Shown one piece after another: positions 20,930-32,063 of a stretch of DNA of 64,000 bases. The stretch is taken from NCBI GenBank assembly GCA_033439765.1, contig JAULSN010000006.1:1054001-1118000 (forward strand), read 5' to 3'. This stretch comes from Lasiosphaeria ovina (taxonomy: Eukaryota > Ascomycota > Sordariomycetes > Sordariales > Lasiosphaeriaceae). The position numbers were made by a program, and so were the translations under genes. The notes beneath the pieces were generated by a model. That model searched no databases. It saw only the letters and a program-made list of their open reading frames with translations, and was not told the origin of the DNA. Each line of letters opens with the position of its first letter. Within the stretch, counting starts at the first letter, position 1.

Positions 20930-21075
20930 ATCGACGCCAAGATTTTTCTAGAACTTAAATAAAAATATTCAAGGTTATAGTTATAAGCTTAAACTAATTT
21001 AAATTACAACGGTCTTAACGGCTATAACGGTTTTTTATTCTCAGCCTTGCTTTTTCTTTATTTCTTACACCTACC
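20930..21075 (-). repeat. Dispersed repeat, reverse copy (pair of 1597-1765)
   Basis: Reverse complement runs TGTAAGAAATAAAGAAAAAG, CAAGGCTGAGAATAAAAAAC and CTTATAACTATAACCTTGAA, in the same order as at 1597..1765. The two copies lie 19 kb apart in opposite orientation. Confidence 0.6.
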
Positions 21076-21109
21076 TCATCTAGTTGACTGTGCGGTGATG
21101 GTATTGTTG

Positions 21110-21785
21110 ACTAGGAGGGCATCTCTTACGCTACGTTCGACCTAGCGTTTCTTCCACTCTGCGAGGACGAGGAGGGGAAGCGTATTAGAGAGCCTGCTCA
21201 TCCACCACAATAGGTTCTAGAGACTTGAGAGCGAAAGTAACGTTAAGCATTGGTAGCACACCGAGATATCTAACATCGTGCTCTCCGCGTGGGCTCAATG
21301 TCCTGCAATACCAAGCAGCTAAGAGACGTTAATGTCTCGAAAAACGTGGACTCCACCTACGGTGTGTATATCGGTAACCAGCGATTTCCCGTGGTAATCG
21401 GCGAGATGAAACGAAACTTGATCAACAACCGAGAGTGGCAGTCTAGCGATTTGGGTACGGCACAACAAAAACTAGCGCGTGAGCTTCGTGGGTAAGTTCG
21501 TTCCATGTCGGGTTACTCCCTTCTAGGACCCTTCTAGTTTGGGAGGCGGATCAACCTGGAAACCCTAGAATAGCCCCCAACTCTAAAGTTCACCAGGTAC
21601 GCGGATAAGTACGAATGTCCCCAAATTTTCTGCTGGGATGGCGAGTTTCTCTTGATCCTATAGTTTCGAGTATGCAAGCCCGAGCATATCCGGAATGTAG
21701 ACTGCCCGGTTGACTATTTGGTCATCCTCGTTAATGGCTCCACGTGTACACTTCGGTACGCGCTTTATAAACTTATGGTATAGGT
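21110..21785 (+). pseudogene. Conserved fungal hypothetical gene broken by premature stops
   Basis: The plus strand reads SYATFDLAFLPLCEDEEGKR (from about 21127) with stops near 21211, then STYGVYIGNQRFPVVIGEMK and DLGTAQQKLARELRG up to a GTAAGT donor at 21492. The intron 21492..21596 (CTCTAAAG branch-like, CCAG acceptor) joins in phase to YADKYECPQIFCWDGEFLLI. TAG at 21660 then interrupts where the family pattern expects Gln (CAG to TAG), after which FRVCKPEHIRNVDCPVDYLV and STCTLRYALYKLMV follow to a final stop near 21783. I recognise the pattern (GEMKRNLI, ELRGYADKY, CTLRYAL) as a repeated hypothetical protein of plant-associated and saprotrophic ascomycetes, function unknown to me. Confidence 0.5.
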
Positions 21786-22296
21786 ATTTCGAAGGTGCCA
21801 AGCGGCCGCTGCGGCCAAACCTCTCAGTGTTGGCACCTTGGCCGAGCATGGGCGAGAGTTCTTCGCTGGGCGGCCGATTTGGAGAGCCGACGGCCAATCC
21901 TCCATCAAACATCCAGAGGGTTTATATCTTCGCTCGGTCGACGGAGCCACCGGGGGATTGTGCTGGGGTCATCCAATGGTGGAGGATATAATGTGGGAGA
22001 CTGGAGATTTCTGGGAATAAAGATAAAGATGGGCCGAAGCCGCCGATGATGGATCACGGGCTCTTTTTTTCTTTGCGCATCGCTTGGCTATGGTGGAGAT
22101 ATAGTGGCTTGAGTAGGTGCGAGGCCATTCCCGAGCGCTCTGCTCGGAAGATACCGATGCCGAGTTGAGAATCATGGCACGCTATAAAGAGATCTACTCG
22201 GCCGGGCTGTAATTGGATGCCACATCGATTTGCTAAGTTTCCCACATGCTGCCCTAAGCAGGGCCATATAACCTAGCATCATTTGTGTACCCGTAA
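21786..22296. other. Intergenic, no supported gene
   Basis: Lies between the 3' ends of the pseudogene and the minus-strand APH gene. Nothing recognisable. Confidence 0.4.
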
Positions 22297-23680
22297 CTAC
22301 CTCACTTTCCGATTTACTCGTTTCAGCTGATCCCCTATATCATAGAGATACCGTTCTGTCCCTTGAGCATCCAAATCAAAGGCGAGTCGCACCATCTCGT
22401 GAACGAGGCCTGCATCCGCCTTTGGCAAGCGGCCAAGTTTCGTGAAGCAAGCATATACCCTCGATGCTGGGCTGTCTAACACCTCCGCAAATGAGCCTCC
22501 GAGGGATCGCCCCTTCTTTTGCAGTTCTACCTCGGCGTGTCGAAACTTCTTGGCGTACAACCTTCGAGCAGACTCTTGCCGCGAAACGTTCCCATGCGCA
22601 GGGTGATTGGGATCCGGAAGGATGCCTTTGATCTCCGTGTCCGAGTCCAGCAGCGGAAATGGTATTGGGTAGTGGTTGACCTGCCAGGGCGCGGTTTGGG
22701 CGAACTCCCAGTCGATGATCGCCCGGAAGTTGAATCTATTGTCGACAAGGATGTTCTGCGTGCCAAGATCCATGTGGTTCAGAGGGAACCGCCCCTCCGT
22801 ATCACTGTCCTCGAATAGGGTAGTGGTTTGCACAATGTCGCGAAAGACAAAAGCGCCAAGTATAGTGAAGGGCAAAACACCATTCGAATCCGTATCCGAC
22901 AGATCTAGTTTGCTAATTGCAGCATCTGCAACAGCAGTGAAGTACTCAGCCGTACTGGAGAAAGGGCCGTGGCACCTCAACCCTTCGGCTGAGGCGCTGG
23001 CCAGCCTGTCAATAACAGGCTCTCCCGTTGTCGATACGGAAGAGATGGAACCAATCCGCGGATATGCTAGAGTCGCTAGTTCTACCTGTACCCTCGTCCG
23101 TTGGGTTATGATGTGCTCTTGGATTGCAATCTAGATCCGGTTAGAGGTTGGTAGGGCAGAACTGGAGCAATAAAAGAAACCCTACCGATAGATTGCACAT
23201 GTCAAATTCGACATCCTGTAGGGTATTTCCATAGAAGCCTTCCAAAAGCATGTAAGCGGCCCCGGCATCGGCAGCAAGCTGGGACCCGGGGCCCTCATAG
23301 GCGTATATACGGGGGAGAGCGATGGCAGGTACGCTCTGCCTTACAAAGGCCATAGTAGCGACCTCGCATGCGATGGAGTACTGTTCATCTTCCTCACCAA
23401 CCGTAGGCGGGGTGTCAGGGTGTCGGGGTAGGCGAACTCTAGCAATAACTAGGCTGCCGTCCTCAGCAATCATCTCAAAACAGATCCAATACTGGCCGGC
23501 TGAGAAGGGCTGGCTCATGGTAACTTTCTGTCCCTTGATAGTCTGAGCATGGCGCGCAAGCGCAGACTTGTCGATCTTCGCGAGCAGTCCCTGCAATCGC
23601 TCTTTCATGCCGTTATAGTCCCAGCCCGCGAAAGAAGCCCATTGCGCACTCGGCGGCGCTGAGTTTCCCAATGCGGTCAT
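22297..23680 (-). CDS. APH-family kinase-like protein, two exons
   Basis: Exon 1 23680..23186, intron 23185..23131 (55 nt; GTAGGG donor, TCTAAC branch point, TCTAG acceptor), exon 2 23130..22297; the join is in phase and gives 442 aa. ATG at 23680 is the first in-frame ATG; the frame is open 63 codons further upstream but only from a GTG. The fold is visible as GQYWICFEMIAEDGSLVIAR (ATP-binding lobe), AYMLLEGFYGNTL (hinge), HMDLGTQNILVD with catalytic His284/Asp286/Asn291, and IIDWEF with Asp305. Unlike its relative at 5683..7197, the canonical H-x-D is kept. Family members phosphorylate small molecules or have unknown substrates; nothing here fixes one. No recognisable operon-like partner. 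Confidence 0.8.
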
Positions 23681-24124
23681 TAACACGTGGCGAGGAATAG
23701 GGGCGAAGTTGGCGCAGGAGTCGATGATCAGAGGAGTTCGCCAGTTCTGGTCTCTGGCTAGTATCGAGGCCAGCAGGCAAAGCTCTTGAACGGGATCTGT
23801 GAGAATGATCGAATGGAGTAGCAGGTCGTCACCGATGGCAGCGGTCGGGCAAGGACATAATAGGCCCACGGCATATCAAGAATCACCACGCTAAGCCTAG
23901 GCTGCACCCCGCCAACCACACTTGAAGCTTCATGCTTCGAACAGATAGTTTATTTCAAGGGGATGAGTACCAGGGCTACGCTCGGGCGCTGGGTTTTTAG
24001 TTTGGTGTGTAACGCGCCTACGTATTGTGCCTGTAATATTACTGCCTGGCTACGTAATTACATCTTTCTTGCCCGGGCCATATAGTGCTGTGTTAAATTT
24101 CCCTGTATTCCTACCGAGAGTAGG

Positions 24125-24560
24125 ACCCGGGCAATTGGCTTGCAATTGACAGGCCGACTGACTGACTGCAACCAACTTACCTTCCTGTTAACTGCAAGAC
24201 CCGGGTAATCTACGCACCTATAGGTTGACTGACTGGCCCGGGCGACTGGCTGGCTCGCAACCTTCCTACCTTCCTATCTGTTGACTGGCCCAGGTAACTG
24301 TCCTGCAGTTGACAGGTTGGCTTCCGGTTGATATGTTGACTTACCGACCCGGGCGGCTGGCTAGCTTGCAACCTACCTACCTTCCTGTCAACTGACTGGC
24401 CCGGGCAACTGGCCGGCTTGCAACTGACTTGCCTAGGTAGCCGGCTTGCAATTGATAGGTTGACTTACCGAACCGGGCAACTGGCTGGCTTACAACCTAC
24501 CTACCTACCTTCCTGTCTGTTGACTGGCCCGGGTAACTAGCTTGCAGTTGATAGGTTGAC
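24125..24560. repeat. Degenerate minisatellite, about 100-bp unit
   Basis: Four to five imperfect units built from the phrases TTGACTTACCGACCCGGGC, AACTGGCTGGCTTGCAACC, TACCTTCCTGTCTGTTGACT and GGCCCGGGTAAC. Units carry nested CTGACTGACTG and CTACCTACCTAC short repeats. Non-coding. Confidence 0.8.
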
Positions 24561-27500
24561 TATATTCGGAGAATCTAAAGCCAAGGAAGGAAAAGAGGAA
24601 GTAGGTGGCGCTGGCCTAGTAGTCCTGCGAAGGTGCATGAGCTTTGACTCGCCCTACCTAGAGCTTCCCCGCGCCCTGCGGGGTGCTATGGACTTGGACG
24701 GCCGCACACCGAATAGGACCATCCCATGCCATCCGTGGACTTGGACCGCCGACGTCCAAGAGCACAAGCACATCGTCCGTCCTGCACCAGTAGAGTATAG
24801 TGCATGCTGCACCTCGGCCGTGTTCTGCGGGCTGCAGCTCGCGGTCGGTGTGCTCCAGCGCATGGGATGGGTGGTAGCTCAGCACAACTCCGACTCGAGA
24901 AACCTGCTTTCAAGATGGCGACGACGAGAGAGACTGAGAAAGTCCGTGGCACCTTTGCGCCCAGGGTTAGGGCTGCATGCGAGCTGGCTATTTGGCGAGA
25001 CATCACTCCTATTTTTATACGGAAAGTTTAAAACATGTCTCAGGACAAGGTCCGGGAAGCAAACAATAAGCCGGTAAAAGGCTGCATGCGGATACGCAAC
25101 GCCTGCAGAGTTCCGCCGGATATGGACTCCTAAGACTGAGAGAAACGAAAAGGATTTCAATGCAAGAAAAGGGAGGATTACACCCCTTCCGTCATGGTGG
25201 TGTGGCTGATAAGAAGTTGTTTGTTTGCTGCGCCGGCTGTGCCTTTTCGTCGGCCGAATAATCTGACACGGCAAGCGGCAGTGAGGACTCTGGCCGGCCC
25301 AATCTGTACCTGCATCTGCCGCATGGCTGTAGATTGAGGCGGTAATGAGCGTCGAGACATTGATCCCGGTGCGGCCTCAGCTGTCTGGGGTCCTTGGGGA
25401 TCTCCGCCCATCCACCACGGCTGCGCAAATACATTAGACATATATTAACTCTTGCCACCGCGTGAGAGATGTTTATATCCGCCGCCATGTGACGGGCGAG
25501 CGCTGGGTACTAGTAGTAGGTTGGGCCAACTGGCAGCGAATACGGACGGATTGCATGTGGGGCACCCGGCGCTGGGTGGCGCTGTGTAAGGGGACATATA
25601 CTCAGTATGTAGGCACTTAATGCACCGCGATTACTCTCACGTCTCACGGGGACTTCGTCAGAACTCGCTCCCATCATGGCCATGGTGCCAGCGGCATCCA
25701 ATGGCGAGGCGTGAGAGTCTGACTCGGGGATAGCGAAGGAAGAAAAAAGGGGAGGCTGAGCAGAGCAGAGCAAGTCTCGGTACCTAACGTAGCTTGGGGT
25801 AACACGTGTGTGGCACGATGCTTCCAGGACGTTGGAAAAATAAAAAGCAAAGAAAGAGCGATCAGCGGCAGACAGGAAAAAAAGCAAAACAAAAAGGCCC
25901 CACACCACAGGTCTCGTCGTCACTCGTCAGTGGGCACTTCCCTGTGAAGATTTCCCGCCTGAGACCCTGGGCAGATCGACCGGGGCCACCCCAGAAAGAT
26001 CGGCGAGCGGGCAGGGGCCTTTCTCGGGCAGAATACCCCCCCTGCCAGCTTGGCAGCTTTTCTCTGACGCCCCAAGCTCAGCCCAGGGCCCCTCCCCCCC
26101 CGAGACTGAAAGACAGACGCACCTTTTCTGACAGGACTTACGAGACGTCAGGGGTGTCGCCCTTCTCAGGCCCCCCGGAGCAGCAAAGAAAGAAAAAGCA
26201 AAAGAAATAGCTGCAGCGCTATGGAATACAGCCAGAAGCTCCAGAGAAGGCGCCAGGCCTGGGGGGGGGGCTGGCTGGCGGCGACAAAGGAGGAGGAAGC
26301 ACTTCAGCCCGCGCAATTTCCAGAAAAGCTACCTGTTCCGAGTGCCGATCGGATCGACTCAATTGTTAATCCATTTTCCAGCCCAGGTCCTCCCTGTGTA
26401 ACTGTATCCAAACAACACAGCACAGCACTTGGTCGACTACATATCTAGGTACGTAAAAGTCACGCATGAATCATGCTAATCTCGGCCGTCCGTCCGTCTA
26501 TTGTTTATCTGTTCTTGGAGCGGCTCAGGTTTGCAAAGACTTTGGTGGTAGCTTCCCGCGTCTCTCATTCAGCCACAATTTAAAAAAGACAAGAAACGTT
26601 TTCGACGCCCAAAGAGAAAGCAAACACTGGACTCAAGCACGGCAGGCAGAGGTGGCTGGCGCTATGGCTATCATGTGTGGCCCTGGCCCCGCACCACTTG
26701 CATGCGAGCTTCTTCAAGCGGTTGAGGATCAGACCTGCCGAGGCAGCTTGACCGCGCCGTCGACAAGCCTAGAGCAAACGCACGGCCTAGCTCGTGGTTT
26801 TGTATCGCGAGCAACCTCTGCGCTATTCTGCAATGTTTCTTGTGCTTGGCCTTTTTCTTCCCTTTTGGGGGGTGCCAAGTCAGCACTGATGATTGCCCGC
26901 CCAGGTCCATGCGCCGCCCACTCCCCTCCCCCAATCCAATTAACCGCTCTCGTTTGCTTTTCTTCGCAGATTCTCTGCATGCCGGTTTCTTACTTACCTT
27001 GGCTACGTACCTGCCCACCTACCGTGCAAACGACCCCCGCCCATCAGCCAAGAAGGGAGAGTCGCTTTCTGGGCAGTCATGGTCGGCCAGAGGACCATGC
27101 ACATGACATGGCACACACAGCACACATCAAATACGCACATCCACACCATGCCGAGAGGGGCGGCCTACTAAGTAGATCCTGGTCTGGTCTAGCGTGCGTG
27201 GTCTAGTCTGTCCATCTACGAAGCTACTGGGTAGGTAGTCTTGTCAAGTGTGTCAAGTGTCAAGATCGGACAAGACCAAGATACAAACACGAAGAGCGCA
27301 AACTCTGACTGTCTTTCCGGTTTCAGGCGTGTGCGCTACTGTAGGAATTTGCCTACGTACCTTACACCAACTACAGCCTTCGGCGGTTGACGCCTCCGCC
27401 GACACTAACACGATCCCGAATCGATAGGTTGGTGGACCTGGACTAACTGTTAGACTTGGGTGTGAGGGTCTGAGAGTCTGGGTGGGTGAGTACCTTACAT

Positions 27501-28358
27501 ACGAGACACCCCACTTACATCCACAGGCATCTGCGTGAAGACTTCAGTCGATGCATCTCTCGTGCCAGACTGGGCTGGGAGGGAGTTGCGACGCGCGCAG
27601 GCATGCATGGCTTCCGGGCTGTGGGTGAACGTAGGTGGTTTATTATATCAGTTATCACACAACACACAGCACCCATGCCCCGTCGCCGACCGACCGACCC
27701 GTCTGCCGTAGCGGTACGGAAAGGAAGGTCACTTCGGCCCCATTTACACATCTCAAACAGGGGCCAGGGGCTCTCGCCTCCCATGCTCCCGTGTACTTGT
27801 ACTTCTGTGCCGCTGCCACACATCTACCCTATGTCTATGGAACTAGTAGTACCGGCTTCAGGTGCCAAGTGCAAGTGCGTGCCCCAGGTCCACGGCGTCA
27901 TCTGTCGCCCCGGGTTGCCATCGCGTCTAGCTAAGGTATTTCTTCTAGTATTCAGCTCAACTAGTCCCGTCCCGTCCCATCCTATCCTATCCATGCCATG
28001 TCATGTGCACCCGGCTTTTCTCTCATCTTCTCCCCCCTCCTCGTTCTTTTTTGTACTCAAACTAGGGAAACTCCGCTTCGGGTGCTACTCTCTCTCTCTT
28101 TCTCTCTCTCTCTCTCTGGACATTGCTGAAACCGGAACTTCATCCTTTGCTCTTCTCGGTCCGATCTCTTATCCTGCTGTCTTGCCTTTGAGCCGCCTTG
28201 TTTTGTTTCGCATCTCCGGTTGCGCATGCCACCCCGTCCCGGTTAAGGCTCGCCGAAGCAGATCGACTCATTGCGGAAACTCGCGGCGATCGACAAACGG
28301 AGGCCGGGTTTCACCTGCAAAGCTACTGGCCGCCGATGGCCGGCCGCTGCTTGTCACC
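24561..28358. other. Long gene-poor stretch upstream of the 920-aa gene
   Basis: 3.8 kb with several open frames in GC-rich sequence (for example 26466..27206 from an ATG) but no recognisable domain, biased toward Pro, Ser and Ala as shadow frames are. The last kilobase is pyrimidine-rich on the plus strand, as in fungal promoters and long 5' UTRs; I expect the promoter and leader of the 28359 gene here. Confidence 0.45.
28088..28117 (+). promoter_or_regulatory. CT-rich tract upstream of the 28359 start
   Basis: Thirty bases of almost pure CT dinucleotide about 240 bp before the ATG. CT tracts next to transcription starts are common in filamentous fungi; the role here is inferred. Confidence 0.4.
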
Positions 28359-31215
28359 ATGGGCTTCTTAAGCTTCCTCTCTCGAAAGCCGGGTGACAAG
28401 AGCAAGAGCAATGGTCTCCCAAAGCTCGGCTCCTCTGGCTCTACTACGGCACAAGTCGCTACTCCTCGAGGTAGCTCGCCTCTCATATGCGATCCCCGGG
28501 GGAGTTTTCATCGTATATTAACACAGCCAGGGCCATATTCATCCTCGGGTGGTGCGGTTAGTGCTGTGCACACCCTTCCACGACACCGCTCGAGGTTCAG
28601 TGGGACACAGCTCTCCTTGGACGACGAACATGCGGCAGACCCGGTGGCGCCAGCGCCGTCCATTTCTCGGTTCCGTGAAGAGAGCATGGAGAGGCCGAGC
28701 ACGGCGCCGCCCGACCAAGGTCAATCAGATGCCATCTGGGCAACCGCCGGCCCCCGTGTGAAGAAGACGGCCGCAAGAGGGCCGCCTCCCCTTTCTTTCC
28801 GCATGCTAAGGCCAAGCACTGCAGCTCCGGGACCTCGCCCCTCTTCGCATGGCGCTGGGGACTCGGCTCCTAGTGCCACATTTAGCTCTCATTCTCGGAG
28901 CAACTCGATTCGCAGCGATAGCGGGCGGGGCTTCAAGGACATCCTCGACGCCCAGTCTGAAATCAACCCGGCCGATTTCAAGACCAGAGTTCAAGCAGCC
29001 GGCGCCAGGGACTACGGCGAGGACGTCGCCGAGAGGAACATGGGCCAAAACGGCTTCGAGCTCGGGTCGCCACACGTGCAGGCTTTCTACGCCCATCTGA
29101 ACGGGTCGCAGAATCAGCAGCATGCGAGAAACGCCGACAGCCTGCCGCATCGCAGGCCGACCTCCGCCATATATGCGTCTGGCGCGCGCACAAAGTCCAT
29201 GACCTCGTCTAGTAAATACCCTCTACCCACGTCCGCCGCCGCCGCCGCCGCCGCCACCCGTGCCCCCCGGGCCACCAAATCCAGTACCACCTTCAACTTC
29301 CCCCCCAGCAGCCCTAACCTGCGCCCCCTGAAACGTCCCCAGTCCATCGGCACTTATATGTCGAGCACTTCTTTGCGCCGTGCAAACGGCCCTTCGGCGG
29401 GAAGGCACTTCTCTGCCCAGAACGGGGGCATCCTCACCGATGCCTCACGGAACGCTTTCGTTCATGAGGGTGAAAAGTTTCCGTCTCTGAGCTCGCCCAT
29501 CGTCCTCGCTCCCCCCAAGACACGGCACGACACTGGCCGCCCGCCGCGGATCCCTCGCGACTTGGTCGTGCTGGCCAAGCAGAAGTCGGGCCTACCGCTC
29601 GCCGTCCCTGTTGATGATGATGAAGCCATATCCGACATACAGAATCGCAGCGAAACGTCCTTCTCCCTGCGGTCATCCATCCTCCCCTCCCACCACGAAG
29701 CAATCATCACTGGCTCCTCCTCTACTTCACTCCCGCGCAAGCGCCACAGTTTACACACCTTGCAGTCCTCTATTTCATCGTCATCCTTTGCCGGTCGAGA
29801 GACTGTTGTTGCTGCCGAATTCACCCCCTTGGCTTACCCCCGCAGCAAACTCCGCCGCATCAACCCGCCGGCTACTCCCCAGGAGGCCCCGTCTAACCCC
29901 CCCACCAGCGAGACCATGTCTGTCTTGGAAGACGTCTCCCCTGTAGATTCTGCGCCATCGCCTTGTTAGTGCTGTTTTTTTTTTAAAAAAAAAATATTTA
30001 CCTGTTCTTTCGCGGCCGTGTGTGATCACGAAGCTAACTCTCTGTCTTGTTCCCATAGTTGTGAGGGGTGCTCCTTCTATTACCCATAAGACCCGCGAGA
30101 GGCCCGAGAGCATTGCGGCGGCAAGGGGTCTCTCCGTGGTGCCGGTCACGGGCAGCAGCAACCTGGACGAGCTCTCGGAGCACGCCTCGTTGCAGAACCG
30201 CAGCATGCGCGGGTGGTCCGCGTCGTCGGCCACGCCCACGGCGTCCGACATCAGCTCCAACCAGCGGCCGCAGTCGCCCCACACGGCCAACACGTCCATC
30301 GACCTCAGCAGCTCCTGCTCGCCCGTGCAGTCGTCCAGGGAAAGCTCGCTCGACAACGGCACCGGCCTGTCGCCCAAGACGCCACAGTCCGTCGCGTTCA
30401 ACATGGACGACTACGTGTCGTCGGACGACGACTCCTTCTCCACGTGCCAGCGGCCGCCGCGCGGCGAGGGTGAGGAAGACCTGCTCTTCCGCGACGACGT
30501 CGGCTACGGCGTCCACGGCACGCAGCTTCCGGGGCTGTTCGACGCGCTGTCCATCGCCGACGGCGCTTCGCAGCAGTCCCCACAACAAAAGAGGATGATG
30601 ATGATGGGGCCGTCGCTGCGCGCGCACTCGCTCACGGCCCTGTCGCCCGTCTACGACGCCGGCACGTTTGGCCGCTCGCGGCGGTTCATTCTCGACACGG
30701 CCGCACACGACGACGACGAGGAGGAAGGCAACGACGACAGCTATTACTCGGACGGCCCAGAAGTGTTTTCGCTGCGCACGCTGCAAGGGACCGGCACGAC
30801 GCGGCTGTCGGCGCTGCACAGCGGCAGCAGCCGCACGACCCAGCAGCAGCAGCAGCAGCAGTACGCGACCGCGGGCGACGTGATTGAGGAGGAGCGCGAG
30901 GGCAAGGTAGACGTCGCGGCAGCCGTCAAGCTGCGCAAGGAAGTCAAGGCCCGGAAGCGGGCGCAAGCATTGTCATTGTCATCGTCATCATCCAGGGCGC
31001 GGCGAGCACGGTCTGCCGCCCCGGTCCTGTCGGGAAGGAAGAGCGAGGTCGCCTTAACAGCAGTAGCAACAACAACTCCCATGCTCATAGTAACAACAGC
31101 AGAATCGCTGTCGCTGTCGTCACAGCCAATACCCTTGCCAATGGGCACAAATAAGCAAGCCGCAATTCACGATGACGAGGATGAGGATGAGGCGGAAAAC
31201 ACCGACGTGGAGTGA
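28359..31215 (+). CDS. Ser/Pro-rich 920-aa hypothetical protein with myristoylation-like start
   Basis: ATG 28359 gives MGFLSFLSRKPGDKSKSNG. Exon 1 28359..29964, intron 29965..30058 (GTTAGT donor, GAAGCTAAC branch point, CCATAG acceptor), exon 2 30059..31215, in phase. The N-terminus (Gly2, small residue at 6) fits N-myristoylation followed by basic residues, suggesting a membrane-edge protein. The bulk is low-complexity Ser/Pro/Arg; a more ordered patch reads GRGFKDILDAQSEINPADFK (about residues 191-210) and GSPHVQAFYAHLNG. There is an Ala run near residue 295, a Gln run (CAG repeat, about 30841-30861), a late acidic segment and an acidic tail. I do not recognise a family. The frame is open for 291 codons upstream of this ATG, but that part begins at a GTG and is pyrimidine-rich, so I exclude it. 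Confidence 0.75.
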
Positions 31216-31334
31216 ATTTGGGGTCTATTTTCTTTTTCGATCGGCATATTAAATCATATTTATTTATTTACAAAGGAGAGATTCCATCTATACAGGCATA
31301 GTCGCCGGGTATTTAGGAGAGCAGGAGCATACAC

Positions 31335-31378
<44 letters not shown>

Positions 31379-32063
31379 ACGGGGTGCCTATTTACTTACT
31401 ACCAACGTAATGCACATGTGGCAGGCCGGGACAGGGCGGGACGGGTCAGGTTGGGCGTTTTAGGGGCGGCTGGTCAGGAAATTGAGGCCGAGGGGGAAAA
31501 GAGGGCGGGTTATGTCAAGCTATCAAGCTAAATAAGCTGGGCTACCTTACCAACTCCCCTCAGCCGGCGCGTGTTTATTCCTTTGTACTTGATATTTTTT
31601 CAGCCTGCTTCACGAAACGTGAAAGAGACCCCAAGGCTTCAGCGGGAGGATATCCCGAGGGATTCGCGGAATTAAAACACGGATCTAGTTTTTGAATACA
31701 GCTTTTGAGCATGTTCGGTTCCATGTCTGCTGTGGCTGTGGTCAAAGGTGTAAGCGAAAAGGGGCTGAATAGGGGCCCTGGTATATGCTCAATGTTCGAA
31801 CACCTAGGTACTTGACAGTCAGCAGCCGAAACTAGACGCTTTATTCCTGCAGTTCTACGAAATGCTATCGAAGTCAAAGTGACTGGCCGCTGCAAGGAGA
31901 CTATCTAAGTAGTTATGCTAACATGTAACATCCAAAGTACCCAGCAGCTCCGGATTAGTCAAACAATTCCTAAACAAGCACGTATACCTCCCGCTCACCA
32001 TGCGCTTTAGTCGAAATAGCAAGCAAGGTGCATCGTATGGAAAGCCCAAATCCCTCTCCCGTG
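31216..32063. other. Intergenic between convergent genes
   Basis: 3' flanks of the 920-aa gene and of DCL1. Holds the CAA microsatellite; no gene supported. Confidence 0.5.
31333..31378. repeat. (CAA)n microsatellite
   Basis: About fifteen CAA units in the 3' flank of the preceding gene. Confidence 0.9.

Noticed and set aside
24556..25077. 173-aa plus-strand open frame
   Set aside because: Starts with TTG at the end of the minisatellite, no domain, and overlapping open frames on the other strand.
26466..27206. 246-aa plus-strand open frame with ATG
   Set aside because: Shadow-like composition in GC-rich DNA, several overlapping frames on the other strand, no recognisable domain.
27486..28358. 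291-codon N-terminal extension of the 920-aa protein
   Set aside because: It begins at a GTG, has no protein-like composition and includes the CT tract; ATG 28359 is the better start.
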